A DNA stretch of 54,460 nt from Caldifarciminota bacterium (GCA_016936155.1 JAFGPO010000032.1:1-54460); one strand, 5' to 3'; counted from the first letter of the stretch, positions 33,519-43,371 are shown. Notes: generated by a model not told the origin, from the letters alone. Made by a program: numbers and translations.

Positions 33519-34292
33519 GTGAAGGATCGATACGTGATCGACACGCACTGTCATCTTATTGACCCGCAATTTAATCACGACCTCTCAGCGGTATGTGCCC
33601 GTGCCCAGGAGGCGGGGATCGCCTGTGTGGTGAATGCTGGGTACGATCTGCCGACCAGCGAAGCCGCGTGCCGGATGCATGAATCGATCCCCTGGGCGTT
33701 GCCGGCGGTCGGGATCCATCCGAGCGAAGTTGCCGCTGCATCGATATCCCGGATGGGCGGGATTAAGACGCTTGCGGCACGGTCCGAAGTGGTCGCGATC
33801 GGCGAGACCGGGCTTGATTTCTACCGGGACCGCTCACCGCGCGACGCGCAGGAAGAATTGTTCCGCCTGCATATCAGCCTGGCGCGCGAACTTCATTTGC
33901 CGATCCTCATCCACACGAGGAATTCGATCGATAGGGCGATCGCGATTCTTGAAAAGGAACCCGGCATATCCGGCGTATTCCACTGCTACAGCGGCACGGC
34001 CGCACAGGCGGCGCGCGTCATTGACATGGGATTCTATCTGGGTTTCGGCGGAATCCTGACATTCAGTAAACGAACCCAGGAGGTCTTTCATACCGTGCCG
34101 CTTGAGCGGGTGGTTCTGGAAACCGACGCGCCCTTTCTCGCACCCGCTGCCCATCGGGGGCAGCGCAATGAACCGGCATACATAAGGGATACCCTCAATA
34201 CGGCAGCGGCGATCATCGACCGACCGATCGAGTATGTTGAACGCGTCACCGACGTAAATGCGCAGACATTGTTTACGATCACTGGATCGTGA
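33519..34292 (+). CDS. tatD: TatD-family metal-dependent hydrolase/DNase
   Basis: A 257-residue TIM-barrel metallohydrolase. Metal ligands are visible: His10 and His12 in DTHCHL, Glu in GETGLDFYR, His in LIHTRNS, His in FHCYSG and Asp in LETDAPFL. The family acts as a 3'-5' exonuclease or deoxyribonuclease, with possible roles in repair and proofreading. The start is GTG at 33519, inferred from similarity to family N-termini; there is no clear ribosome-binding site. It lies 23 bases after metG and before rsmA in the same unit. Confidence 0.92.
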   Translation: MKDRYVIDTHCHLIDPQFNHDLSAVCARAQEAGIACVVNAGYDLPTSEAACRMHESIPWALPAVGIHPSEVAAASISRMGGIKTLAARSEVVAIGETGLDFYRDRSPRDAQEELFRLHISLARELHLPILIHTRNSIDRAIAILEKEPGISGVFHCYSGTAAQAARVIDMGFYLGFGGILTFSKRTQEVFHTVPLERVVLETDAPFLAPAAHRGQRNEPAYIRDTLNTAAAIIDRPIEYVERVTDVNAQTLFTITGS

Positions 34293-34320
34293 ATTTCCAA
34301 GATTTCCTCAAGAGATCCGC

Positions 34321-35085
34321 ATGAGGAAGCGGCGCCACTCCAGATTCAGCCAGCATTTTCTCAATAGCTCGAAGATCGCCCAGCGGATCGTTGCCCGCGC
34401 CGCCATTGCCGGGAAAACCGTGATCGAGATCGGACCGGGCAAGGGTATTCTCACCAAAGCGATGGCTGACCACGCCGGAAAAGTGCTCGCGATCGAATTC
34501 GATCCGCAGATGATCAATGAATTGAGTGCTCTGGCGCTTCCCCGTGTGCGTATTATTCACGATGATTTCCTGCGCCACGATATCCGGCAGTATAAGAAAG
34601 CCGCCGTCGTTGGCAATATTCCCTATTCGATCTCGTCGGCGATCATTGAGAAATTAGTGCGGGAACATGCCGTGGTTGCGAGCGCAACATTGACTGTGCA
34701 GCGTGAATTCGCCCGCCGTCTTACCGCGCGTCCGGGAACATCTTCCTACGGGTTCATTACCTTGTTTGTGAACTACCATTATACTGTTTGCAAGGTATTT
34801 TCGATCGCAGCGCGTTTTTTCACCCCCCGTCCGCGCGTGAGTTCAACGGTTGTTCATATGGAAAAGAGGATGCCGATGTTCACACTCGCGGACGAAGTCC
34901 GATTCTTCGATTTTATACGAGGTATTTTCCGTTACCCGAGGAAAGCGGTCAGAAACGCGCTCGCCTTCGTGACGTCACACAAACCGATCGGGATCGACGA
35001 ACACATACTTGCCCGGCGACCGGCATCATTGGACCTCGATGATTATTATGCGCTCTATGCAGGAACAAAAAAACATGACAGGTGA
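34321..35085 (+). CDS. rsmA: 16S rRNA dimethyladenosine transferase (RsmA/KsgA)
   Basis: A 254-residue SAM-dependent methyltransferase that dimethylates two adjacent adenosines near the 3' end of 16S rRNA. Motif I is VIEIGPGKGILTKAM, the acidic loop AIEFDPQM binds SAM, and the catalytic motif is GNIPYSISS (usual N-[LI]-P-Y). FFTPRPRVSSTVVHM and the C-terminal helical domain complete it. The N-terminus KRRHSRFSQHFLNS is standard. ATG 34321 fits the family better than the longer frame from 34258. It is third in the metG-tatD-rsmA unit. Confidence 0.94.
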   Translation: MRKRRHSRFSQHFLNSSKIAQRIVARAAIAGKTVIEIGPGKGILTKAMADHAGKVLAIEFDPQMINELSALALPRVRIIHDDFLRHDIRQYKKAAVVGNIPYSISSAIIEKLVREHAVVASATLTVQREFARRLTARPGTSSYGFITLFVNYHYTVCKVFSIAARFFTPRPRVSSTVVHMEKRMPMFTLADEVRFFDFIRGIFRYPRKAVRNALAFVTSHKPIGIDEHILARRPASLDLDDYYALYAGTKKHDR

Positions 35086-35245
35086 TAGAGTTACGATCGT
35101 CCGGACGCGATTCGGTTCGTGTGAACGGGTGTGCCCGGTGCACGCGATCCATGATGTGTGGATCGATCATAACAGGTGCATCAAGTGTTATTGTTGTTTT
35201 GAAGCCTGCCCCAATGGTGCGATCCGGACCCGCATCAAACTGTAG
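35075..35245 (+). CDS. Tiny ferredoxin-like protein resembling the C-terminus of DUF362 proteins
   Basis: A 56-residue protein whose second half is a complete 4Fe-4S motif (CIKCYCCFEACPNGAI; C-x2-C-x2-C-x3-CP). The first half keeps only the last two Cys of a second motif (CERVCPVHAI), with the first two positions lost, so it probably binds a single cluster. The RCIKCYCC wording is typical of the C-terminal ferredoxin module of DUF362 proteins, so this may be a detached or decayed module or a genuine mini-ferredoxin. ATG overlaps the end of rsmA by 11 bases, with no strong ribosome-binding site. Confidence 0.6.
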   Translation: MTGDRVTIVRTRFGSCERVCPVHAIHDVWIDHNRCIKCYCCFEACPNGAIRTRIKL

Positions 35246-35286
35246 TTTTTTACATACATCATTCATTCCCGAACGTGAAGAGCGCC

Positions 35287-35314
35287 TTGACTTGCGCACC
35301 CAATTGTTTATCAT
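35287..35314 (+). promoter_or_regulatory. Leaderless promoter of the STAND-BTAD regulator
   Basis: TTGACT at 35287-35292, a 16-base spacer, TATCAT at 35309-35314, then AACCC and ATG 35320. Confidence 0.75.
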
Positions 35315-35319
35315 AACCC

Positions 35320-38300
35320 ATGCCTGATGACAAGCACGGCATCGTTTTGTTAAGTAAGCTCCAGGCACCGCAAGCCCGGGCAAAGGACCTTTTCCGCGAC
35401 CGCCTGGTGGATGCGCTCCGCAGTAATCTTGACAAGAAAGTTATCCTTATCAGCGCCGGTGCCGGGTACGGCAAGACCACGCTCCTGTCGCAGTTCCTTG
35501 CAAAAACGAAGGTGCGGTCAATCTTTTACCACCTGGAAAAAAGCGATGCCGAACCAGTAGTGTTTTTTTCCTACCTGATCGAAGGTATACGCAAGATCGA
35601 ACCGGAATTCGGTTGGAAGACCGAGGCGTTGAGCCATTTCTTCAATTTTCCTCAGCGCTATATGGAATTGATCGTCGGCACGTTCATCAATGAGATCATT
35701 CGGTATATAACGGATGACATCTACATTATCCTTGAAGACTATCACGCGCTGTATCCGATCGAGCACATCAATCAGATCATGGATTACCTGCTGGAACATA
35801 TGCCGCCATCCATGCACTTTATAATAACATCACGTGTTACGCCGCCGCTATCACTATCGCAGCTGCATGCCCACAATGAGTTGTACGAACTGCAGAACCA
35901 GCACTTAAAATTCACCAAGGAAGAAACGCGTACCCTGTGTGATGATGTCTACTCCATGTCGCTCGATGATGCGGAACTCGATTGGATCGAGGAGCACCTG
36001 GAAGGGTGGCCTACGAGCCTGCGGCTCATGCTCCAGTCAACCAGTGATGCGGACCGCAAGACCACCGGGCACATCCACCGGATCCTCGACAGTTACTACC
36101 AGTCACAGAGCAATCTTTTCAACTATTTCGCCCAGGAAATTTTCAATCAGGAGACGAAAGCGACACGTCAATTTCTGGTTGACTGTTCGGTATTCGAGTG
36201 GCTGTCACCTGAACTGTGCGATGCCGTGACCCGCCGGTCGAATTCCGCCAAGATCCTGTCCGATCTCACGGATCGCAACACGTTCATGTTCAATATGCCG
36301 GGCATGGGGTACCGGTTCCACAATTTGTACCGTGATTTTCTGCAGAGCAAACTGAAGGATAAGAGAAAGGTAAAACGCCTGAACGTGCGTGCGGCAAACT
36401 ATTATCTATCGAAAAAGCGCCATGAGGAAGCGATCAAATATTTTCTGCAGGCCGAGGAGTACCGAAAAACAGCAGTATTCTTGGAGACATCCGCTCATGA
36501 CATGATCCAGCAGGGGCGCGGCAACATCTTTATTACATTCATCGAGCAGATCCCGAGATCGATACGGATGCAGCGTCCTGCGTTACTCATGGATTATGCT
36601 AAAGCGCTGATTTTTGGAGACCGGAGCGACGAAGCCCGTAATCACTGCCAGCGGGCGGTCACTCTCTTCCGGAAAAAACCAGGCGCAAAAGCCAAATTCG
36701 CCGAAGCGATGTACAATCTCGGCATGCTCTATCTGAACCAGCATAAACTGAAAACCGCGGAAAAATGGTTCAAGAAAGCACTCGCGGTATGTCCGTCTTC
36801 TTCCAAGCTCAATCGGGCGTCGATCCTCAATGCCATTGGCTCCACGTACACCGATGTTGCGGGAGTATTCCTGCCAAAAGGCAAATCATACTTCAAGCGC
36901 GCCCTGAGGATCGCCGAGCGCAACGGGTTCATCGGACTGCAGGCAGCGATCCTGAATAACTGGGCAATCAACGAGTTCAAGACCGGTAACTTCACCGATG
37001 CTTACCCGAAACTGACGAGGATCGTCGATCTCCTGGCAAAAGGCTATTCACCCGGATGCGGTGCCGGGTTCTTCAATGCCGCGCACGTGAGTATCCTCCT
37101 CGGACACAATGAACAGGCGCAGGCGATCCTTGATTCAGGGATTGAGGTGTGCAGCAGTTACAGTGATGTATGGTCAATGGCGCGGATCTGGGAAGGGTAT
37201 GCGATCCTGTACTTGAAGACCAGGGAGTATGACAAGGCAAAGCAATATATTGAGAAGGCGTTGCTCGTGAACGAAAAACTCGGCGTGGTCGCGCTTATTA
37301 TTCGGGCGCTCAATGATCTGTGCCGTATCAATCTTGCTGCCGGCGATTGTGCCGAGGCGGAACGGAACCTGTCCCGGATCTGGGTATTGAAGAACACGCG
37401 TACTGACGCGGATGCAGTGCCACTTCTTCTCACCGAGGCTGAGTTGCGGATCATTCAGCATCGTTATGTGGAAGCCGAGACTGCGCTCAAGAGCGCGCTG
37501 TCGATCGCCCAAACGTTCAAGCAGGCTTATAATCTCTTTCAAATCCACTGTGCGTTGAGCCGTGTCCACCATGCACAGGGCCAAAGGGAACTCATGAATG
37601 TGACTTTGCAGCAGGCGATCAGGATAAGCCGGGCCAAGGGGTATGACCATATGTTGATGCAGCAGATGGCACAGGAACAGTGGATGATCCAGACCGTGCG
37701 CAGGAAGGGTACTGAAACCGAGAAGAATTACGTGATGTCGATCGTTAAGAATTCAAATCTCGACATCCACTGGGTAAATATCGAGGTGTTCGGTTCCCCG
37801 CGCGTGACGATCGATGAACATACGATCCCTGACAAGGCATGGCCAACATTGAAATCCAAAAAATTGGTTGTTTTTCTCATGCTTAAAAAACATGAAAAAG
37901 TGACCAACGATGTGCTCATTGACGCGCTCTGGCATGATGCATCGAGCAAGAGCGGGGGTGATAATCTGCGCAAAGCCCTGCAGCATATCCGACAGGCATG
38001 CAAAGCGAATTATCTTCCTGATCCCGGGATCATTCTTTCGGGTCGCGGGTATTACCAGGTTTCTCCGCAAGTCTCGCTGTGGATCGACGCTGAAGAGTTC
38101 CGCCGGCTCGTAGAACAGGCAAAAATTGGTAAAGAAAAAGGAGAGGCCTATGAGGATCATCTCCAGCAAGCGCTCACAATGTACCGGGGTGATTTTTGCA
38201 CAGGCTGGTATGATCAGTGGGTCGAGGAGTACCGTCATTACTATAAAGGCATGTATGAAGAGTGCCTGGCAATGGTTGCTGATCTTCACTTGAGCAAAGG

Positions 38301-38517
38301 CGCGTTGAAAGAGGCGATCGATTACTACGAAAAACTGGTCGAGATCGACTTCTTTAATGAAAAATACCACCGTAGTTTGATAAAAGTACATGCACTGCTC
38401 AAGCGCATGGATGATGTTTTAAGCGATTATACGAGACTTCAGAAAAGACTGAAGGAAGAACTGGGTGTCGAGCCGGAGGAAGAGACAACCCGGGTGTATA
38501 AGGAATTGACCGGATAG
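35320..38517 (+). CDS. MalT-like STAND ATPase-TPR regulator with C-terminal BTAD module
   Basis: A 1065-residue transcription regulator. The N-terminus resembles MalT-type STAND ATPases: LLSKLQAPQARAKDLFRDRL, Walker A GAGYGKTT (47-54) and Walker B IYIILEDYH (134-142). A winged-helix-like link and TPR-like repeats (about 380-800) follow. The C-terminus is not LuxR-type as in MalT. It carries an OmpR-like winged helix (about 820-890; WPTLKSKKLVVFLML, LIDALWHD, NLRKALQHIRQ) and a BTAD helical domain (about 925-1063), as in SARP regulators. DNA binding is therefore at the C-terminus, which is unusual in order. The inducer is unknown. The gene stands alone with a leaderless mRNA. Confidence 0.88.
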   Translation: MPDDKHGIVLLSKLQAPQARAKDLFRDRLVDALRSNLDKKVILISAGAGYGKTTLLSQFLAKTKVRSIFYHLEKSDAEPVVFFSYLIEGIRKIEPEFGWKTEALSHFFNFPQRYMELIVGTFINEIIRYITDDIYIILEDYHALYPIEHINQIMDYLLEHMPPSMHFIITSRVTPPLSLSQLHAHNELYELQNQHLKFTKEETRTLCDDVYSMSLDDAELDWIEEHLEGWPTSLRLMLQSTSDADRKTTGHIHRILDSYYQSQSNLFNYFAQEIFNQETKATRQFLVDCSVFEWLSPELCDAVTRRSNSAKILSDLTDRNTFMFNMPGMGYRFHNLYRDFLQSKLKDKRKVKRLNVRAANYYLSKKRHEEAIKYFLQAEEYRKTAVFLETSAHDMIQQGRGNIFITFIEQIPRSIRMQRPALLMDYAKALIFGDRSDEARNHCQRAVTLFRKKPGAKAKFAEAMYNLGMLYLNQHKLKTAEKWFKKALAVCPSSSKLNRASILNAIGSTYTDVAGVFLPKGKSYFKRALRIAERNGFIGLQAAILNNWAINEFKTGNFTDAYPKLTRIVDLLAKGYSPGCGAGFFNAAHVSILLGHNEQAQAILDSGIEVCSSYSDVWSMARIWEGYAILYLKTREYDKAKQYIEKALLVNEKLGVVALIIRALNDLCRINLAAGDCAEAERNLSRIWVLKNTRTDADAVPLLLTEAELRIIQHRYVEAETALKSALSIAQTFKQAYNLFQIHCALSRVHHAQGQRELMNVTLQQAIRISRAKGYDHMLMQQMAQEQWMIQTVRRKGTETEKNYVMSIVKNSNLDIHWVNIEVFGSPRVTIDEHTIPDKAWPTLKSKKLVVFLMLKKHEKVTNDVLIDALWHDASSKSGGDNLRKALQHIRQACKANYLPDPGIILSGRGYYQVSPQVSLWIDAEEFRRLVEQAKIGKEKGEAYEDHLQQALTMYRGDFCTGWYDQWVEEYRHYYKGMYEECLAMVADLHLSKGALKEAIDYYEKLVEIDFFNEKYHRSLIKVHALLKRMDDVLSDYTRLQKRLKEELGVEPEEETTRVYKELTG

Positions 38518-38832
38518 TGCGTAGGGGGTAAAGCGTAAGGCGTATCGTGTAAAAAGTCTGTTATTCCGGACTTGATCCGGAATCCAGTTCTATTTCCTGG
38601 ATCATCCGGTCAGGCCGGATGATGACAAATCTTCTAATATACATAATCCATCACCTGGAATTTAAGCATTCCCGCACGAAGTGTTCACTTCCATCCCGAG
38701 CATAGCGAGGGGTCATTTCCAACATAACGATCTTAACGAAAGTAACGTAAATAACGACAGAAACGTTTATATGGTGTTCAATTTCACACTTTTTTCACAG
38801 AATATCCGTAATATTGTTTGAGAGGAGGAGGC
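38518..38832. repeat. Intergenic REP-like hairpin pair and dispersed repeats
   Basis: No gene is visible. GCGTAGG...GTAAAGCGTAAGGCGTA begins the region. Two hairpins follow: ATTCCGGA-CTTGA-TCCGGAAT (38563-38583) and TCATCCGG-TCAGG-CCGGATGA (38602-38622), with CCAG and CTGG between them, arranged like a bipartite REP element. CGCACGAAGTGTTCACTTCC and CCCGAGCATAGCGAGGGG (38676-38713) echo 7255-7310. Confidence 0.55.
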
Positions 38833-40404
38833 ATGAAACATGTTATAGTATGGGTAATACTCATGGGTTTGTGCAGTGCGTATACCCGCACACCATTGGA
38901 ACAGGGACGACCAGCTGAGATCAAGATCCATGATGGCAACCAGGTCGAGATGTGTGTTTCTAATATCGGTATGTTCGGACATGCTGCGCAATATGGTTTT
39001 GGGTGCTGGTGGCCCAAAGGTTCCGGGCAGAACTACATATTTGGCGCCGGCATGTGGTTTGGCACGATCGATAGTCTCACCAATGATACGCTCGTTTCGA
39101 TCGGCTATGGCCCTCACGGCGGGGAAACTGAATTCGTGCCCGGGCTTAAGGACATACCGCAGAATCACCCGGATGCTATTATCTACATGTATCCGGAGAA
39201 CTGGCCGCCGCCTGACAGTACGTTCCCCATGGCTCCACAAAAGCGCGTGTCAGATGAAGATTCCTGGTGCTGTTTTAATGACTGTGACAGCACGTGCCAT
39301 ATTCCCGGGGATGGGTATCCGATCGGTCTTGAGGTGTACCAGTGGATCTACGTTTGGGATGAGCCGTTCATCGACGATATCATTTTTTTCCTCTATACGG
39401 TCAAAAATGTGTCCGGTCGTAACCTGTATGATTGCTACACCGGTATATGCATGGATAATGATATTGGTAACGAAGCCGGCAGCGGTGCTGATGATCAGTG
39501 TACAATAATGCTCGAGGATATCTATTTCATTGATGAAAAACTCTACCTCGTGGACAACCTTGGATATCAATGGGACGGGGATGATTATAATCAAGGCTGG
39601 CCCAACAGCGGGGCGCTGGGTGTTGATATGCTGCAGACACCTTTTGACTTGCAGCCTGGTGTGGATAAGGATGAAGACGGCATTATGGATCAGTATGAAC
39701 GCGACAGCGCATTTTACTGGGACAATATTCCAGAAGAAAAGTGGGACGTTGATAACGATGCAGTACCTGACTGGCGCGACGCGTCTGAGAATCCGCAACT
39801 GGGGATGACCGCGTTCAAGATATTTTCGTTGAATTACGAACCCAACCTTGATCCTGAGCGTTACCTTACCCTGGCAGGATATAATTTCCAGAATGGCATG
39901 TACGAGCCATACGACACGCTTATCCCATCGCCCACTGATCAAAGGTTCCTCATGTCCTCGGGTCCGTTCGATCTTAAGGCTGATTCTTCCCTCTTGTTTT
40001 TCTTCGCGGTGGTGCTGGCTGATTGGGGAGATGATGCAGTTCCGCCGGCTGAAACGTGCCTTGTGATCGCGGATCACTGGGCGCAGTGGCAGTACGATAT
40101 GGCCTGGTTTTTGAATATCGAGGAGGCGGATACTGTGACAATGCATCCGATGTCACTTACTGTGTCACCAAATCCAGTTTCACGCAGCGGTATCGTGATG
40201 TTTTCTTTAGATACCCCGTGCGAGTGTTCGCTCAAATTGTATGACGTGACCGGTGCGTGCGTGCAGGAGATCGTAAATGGCCGCCTGGGAAGCGGAGCCC
40301 ACCAGTACCGTGTTGACACCCGGGCTCTGGCTCAGGGCACCTACTTTGCAGTACTTGATACGGGAGAAGGGCAGGCAACCAGATCGCTCATTGTGGTGCG
40401 ATAA
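38833..40404 (+). CDS. Large secreted protein with type IX sorting tail and Asp-rich calcium-like motifs
   Basis: A 523-residue exported protein. A signal peptide (MKHVIVWVILMGLCSAYT) precedes a beta-rich region containing FGAGMWFGTIDSLTNDTLVS and a Trp/Asp/Tyr-rich core. Residues about 270-320 contain DKDEDGIMDQYERD and DVDNDAVPDWRD, thrombospondin-3/dockerin-like Asp loops that could bind calcium. The last 80 residues are a Por-secretion tail: SLTVSPNPVSRSG, CSLKLYDVTGACVQEIV, GAHQYRVDTRALAQGTYFAVLD. Cell-surface export through a PorV-type pathway is likely. GGAGGAGG lies directly before ATG 38833. An intrinsic terminator follows. The function of the main body is unknown. Confidence 0.82.
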   Translation: MKHVIVWVILMGLCSAYTRTPLEQGRPAEIKIHDGNQVEMCVSNIGMFGHAAQYGFGCWWPKGSGQNYIFGAGMWFGTIDSLTNDTLVSIGYGPHGGETEFVPGLKDIPQNHPDAIIYMYPENWPPPDSTFPMAPQKRVSDEDSWCCFNDCDSTCHIPGDGYPIGLEVYQWIYVWDEPFIDDIIFFLYTVKNVSGRNLYDCYTGICMDNDIGNEAGSGADDQCTIMLEDIYFIDEKLYLVDNLGYQWDGDDYNQGWPNSGALGVDMLQTPFDLQPGVDKDEDGIMDQYERDSAFYWDNIPEEKWDVDNDAVPDWRDASENPQLGMTAFKIFSLNYEPNLDPERYLTLAGYNFQNGMYEPYDTLIPSPTDQRFLMSSGPFDLKADSSLLFFFAVVLADWGDDAVPPAETCLVIADHWAQWQYDMAWFLNIEEADTVTMHPMSLTVSPNPVSRSGIVMFSLDTPCECSLKLYDVTGACVQEIVNGRLGSGAHQYRVDTRALAQGTYFAVLDTGEGQATRSLIVVR

Positions 40405-40422
40405 ATCATGTATCGTGTAAAC

Positions 40423-40453
40423 AAAGAGCGGGGTATCGGCCCCGCTCTTTTAT
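40423..40453 (+). terminator. Bidirectional Rho-independent terminator
   Basis: AAAGAGCGGGG / CCCCGCTCTTT stem with a TATCGG loop (40423-40450), then TATTTTC on the plus strand. The A-rich left arm provides Ts for the minus strand. It separates the secreted protein gene from the convergent dCMP deaminase. Confidence 0.88.
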
Positions 40454-40471
40454 TTTCTCAATGAGAGCGAC

Positions 40472-40912
40472 CTACAATTTGACAAATGGAATCTGTGCTT
40501 CTTTGAGCATGTCGATCGCGAGTTCGTCCGGATACTCCTCTTTATATAGTATCTTTTTGATATGGGCATTAATGAGCATTTTCGTGCAGATGAAACACGG
40601 CTGGTGTGTCGAATATATGTAACTGTCGCGGATGCTTACCCCAAAGGTTGCGGCCTGGATGATCGCGTTCTGCTCGGCGTGCGTACCGCGGCATATTTCA
40701 TGTCGTTCACCCGGAGGTACACCGAGTTTTTCTCTGAGACATCCGACTTCGATGCAGTGCGCAATGCCGCTCGGTGCCCCGTTATACCCGGTTGCAAGGA
40801 TACGTTTATCCTTAACGATCACGGCGCCGACATTGCGGCGTATGCAGGTCGACCGTTGTGCAATAAGCTCCGCGATCGACATAAAGTACTGATCCCAGGA
40901 TTTACGTACCAC
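40472..40912 (-). CDS. dCMP deaminase family protein
   Basis: A 146-residue cytidine/deoxycytidylate deaminase. Zinc ligands are His78 in the HAEQNAI motif with catalytic Glu80, and Cys106 and Cys109 in [10 protein letters not shown]. The N-terminal region ([32 protein letters not shown]) and the insert with [16 protein letters not shown] sequence match dCMP deaminases that supply dUMP for dTMP synthesis; ComE-type proteins are related. It follows gyrA after one intervening base, so it is certainly cotranscribed and probably translationally coupled. The terminator at 40423 ends the unit. Confidence 0.92.
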   Translation of the reverse strand: MVRKSWDQYFMSIAELIAQRSTCIRRNVGAVIVKDKRILATGYNGAPSGIAHCIEVGCLREKLGVPPGERHEICRGTHAEQNAIIQAATFGVSIRDSYIYSTHQPCFICTKMLINAHIKKILYKEEYPDELAIDMLKEAQIPFVKL

Positions 40913-40913
40913 G

Positions 40914-43337
40914 TCACACTTCTGCCTTGATGCGCGCGATCGCGCACACCATGTCGCCTGGAGTGAGCGTAATGATCTTGACGCCCTTTGCCTGGCGGCC
41001 GAGTACCTTGATCGTGTTCACGGGCGTGCGTATTACCTTACCGGTTTTTGTCATGACAATGAGATCGTCATCATCGTTGACGCTTGCGACACCCGCGACC
41101 TTGCCGGTTTTTGCATCGATGGTCATGCCTTTCATGCCTTTGCCGCCCCGGCCTTTTTCCCCTACCGAATCATAGGCGACGCGTTTACCGATACCTTTTT
41201 CCGCGATAATAAGCATGTCCTCATCTTTGCGCACGATATTGAAGCCGATCACTTCATTGCCCTTGGCAAGACGGACCCCCCGCACGCCCCCGGCATTCCT
41301 GCCCATGGACCGCACGTTCTTTTCTGAAAAACGCAGCGTCAGCCCATCGCGGGTCGTGAGGAGCACCGAATCATCACCGTGGGTAAGACCGACCTCAATA
41401 AGCCGGTCCCCTTTGCTGAGGTTGATCGCGATGATGCCTTTTTTACGGATGTTGGCAAAATCCGCAAGGTTTGTTTTCTTGACCGTCCCGGCCTTGGTCG
41501 CCATGAAAATAAAGTGATCAGAGGAAAATTCCTTTATCGACATGAGGCAGGCGGATATCTTCTCGCCTTCACTGAGCTCGATGAAATTGGCGATTGAACG
41601 GCCTTTTGAAAACGGTCCTGCTTCAGGTATCTCGTAGACCTTCCGGGCATACACTTTGCCTTGGTCCGAGAAAAAAAGGAGCGTGTCTGTCGTTACGGTA
41701 ATGAGAAGCTGATTTGCAAAATCCTCAGAACCGATCTCCACGATCTTGCGCCCTTGTCCGCCCCGGGTTTGCTTGCGGTAAGTCGAAATCGGCTGCCGCT
41801 TGATGTATCCTTTTTGAGTAAGGGTGATGACCATATCTTCTTCACCGATGAGATCCTCGATCGTGAGTTCTTCAGGTTCCGCGTCAACGATGCTCGTCCT
41901 GCGCGACTGCTGGTATTTCTTTTCGATGACCTGAAGTTCTTCTTTGATCAGTTCATATACTCCTTTGGGCGATTTCAGGATGGACTTCAGGCGGGCGATC
42001 TCCTTGATCAGTTCAAGGTATTCTGTATCGAGCGCTTCCTTTTCCAGATTCGTAAGACGGGAAAGTTTCATATCGAGGATCGCCTGCGCCTGGATTTCGG
42101 ATAAAGAGAACCGCTCCATGAGTTTTGTTTTTGCGATCTGGACATCCTTTGATTTCTTGATGATCTGAACGACCTCATCGATATTCTCGATCGCGATCTT
42201 CAGACCTTCCAGGATGTGAGCGCGTTTTTCCGCTTCCGCGAGTTCGAATTTTGTGCGCCGGGTAATGACTTCGTATCGGAAATCGAGGAATTGCTGGAGC
42301 ATTTGCCGGAGGGATAAGGTTTTAGGCGTTTCATTCACGAGTGCGAGCAGCTGGATGCTGTAGGTCGTCTGTAGCTGGGTGTGTTTATACAGGTTATTGA
42401 GGACGACCTGGGGATTGGCGTCGCGCTTCAGTTCGACCACGACTCTGATGCCATCTTTATCCGATTCGTCCCGCAGATCAGTGACATCATCGATCTTTTT
42501 GGCACGTGCGAGTTCAGCGATCTTCTCAAGGAGTGAAGATTTGTTCACCTGGTAGGGGATCTCAGTGACAATGATCGCCTGTTTTCCTCCTTTGATGTCT
42601 TCGATCCGTATCTTGCCGCGGATGATGAGCCGGCCTTTTCCAGTCCGATAGGCATCTTTGATCCCGCTCATCCCGGCAATGACCCCGCCGGTCGGGAAAT
42701 CCGGCCCCGGGATGAGTTCGAGAAGTTTTTCGTCCCTGACCTCAGGATCATCGATGAGTGTGATCAATGCAGCAATCAGTTCGTTCAGGTTATGGGGAGG
42801 GATATTCGTTGCCATACCCACGGCAATGCCCGCCGAACCATTACACAGGAGATTAGGGTAGGAGGCTGGCAGGACCGTAGGCTCTTGCAGGCGGCCGTCA
42901 AAGTTCGGTACAAAATCAACGGTTTCTTTTTTCAGATCGCGAAGCAGTTCTTCGGCGAGCGCGGTCAGGCGCGCTTCAGTGTACCGGTATGCTGCTGCGG
43001 CGTCCCCATCGATCGAACCGAAATTGCCCTGTCCATCGACAAGGGCATACCGCATTGAAAAATCCTGCGCCATGCGGACGAGCGCATCATAGATCGCCAT
43101 GTCGCCGTGCGGATGGTACTTGCCCAGCACATCACCGATCACGGTCGCGGATTTTTTGAAGGGGCGGTTTGCATGAAGCCCTGCTTCGCTCATCGCGTAA
43201 AGGATACGGCGCTGCACGGGTTTTAAACCATCCCGGGCATCCGGCAGGGCGCGCCCGACAATGACGCTCATTGCATAATCAAGGTATGAAGATTTAATCT
43301 CATCTTCGATATAGACGTTTGCGATACGTTCAGCCAT
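40914..43337 (-). CDS. gyrA: DNA gyrase subunit A
   Basis: An 807-residue type II topoisomerase subunit that cleaves and rejoins DNA. The catalytic Tyr is Tyr119 in [18 protein letters not shown] (42-49) and [20 protein letters not shown] are standard. The C-terminal beta-pinwheel holds a GyrA-box variant QTRGGQG, which favours gyrase over topoisomerase IV. Length is normal. On the minus strand TATAAT ends 6 bases before ATG, so the mRNA is predicted leaderless. The unit is gyrA-dCMP deaminase. No gyrB is in the window. Confidence 0.96.
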   Translation of the reverse strand: MAERIANVYIEDEIKSSYLDYAMSVIVGRALPDARDGLKPVQRRILYAMSEAGLHANRPFKKSATVIGDVLGKYHPHGDMAIYDALVRMAQDFSMRYALVDGQGNFGSIDGDAAAAYRYTEARLTALAEELLRDLKKETVDFVPNFDGRLQEPTVLPASYPNLLCNGSAGIAVGMATNIPPHNLNELIAALITLIDDPEVRDEKLLELIPGPDFPTGGVIAGMSGIKDAYRTGKGRLIIRGKIRIEDIKGGKQAIIVTEIPYQVNKSSLLEKIAELARAKKIDDVTDLRDESDKDGIRVVVELKRDANPQVVLNNLYKHTQLQTTYSIQLLALVNETPKTLSLRQMLQQFLDFRYEVITRRTKFELAEAEKRAHILEGLKIAIENIDEVVQIIKKSKDVQIAKTKLMERFSLSEIQAQAILDMKLSRLTNLEKEALDTEYLELIKEIARLKSILKSPKGVYELIKEELQVIEKKYQQSRRTSIVDAEPEELTIEDLIGEEDMVITLTQKGYIKRQPISTYRKQTRGGQGRKIVEIGSEDFANQLLITVTTDTLLFFSDQGKVYARKVYEIPEAGPFSKGRSIANFIELSEGEKISACLMSIKEFSSDHFIFMATKAGTVKKTNLADFANIRKKGIIAINLSKGDRLIEVGLTHGDDSVLLTTRDGLTLRFSEKNVRSMGRNAGGVRGVRLAKGNEVIGFNIVRKDEDMLIIAEKGIGKRVAYDSVGEKGRGGKGMKGMTIDAKTGKVAGVASVNDDDDLIVMTKTGKVIRTPVNTIKVLGRQAKGVKIITLTPGDMVCAIARIKAEV

Positions 43338-43343
43338 GAGGTA

Positions 43344-43371
43344 ATTATAGCGAAATTCCGGGCTAAGTCAA
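43344..43371 (-). promoter_or_regulatory. Leaderless promoter of gyrA
   Basis: On the minus strand TTGACT (43366-43371), a 16-base spacer, TATAAT (43344-43349), six bases, then ATG 43337. Confidence 0.78.
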
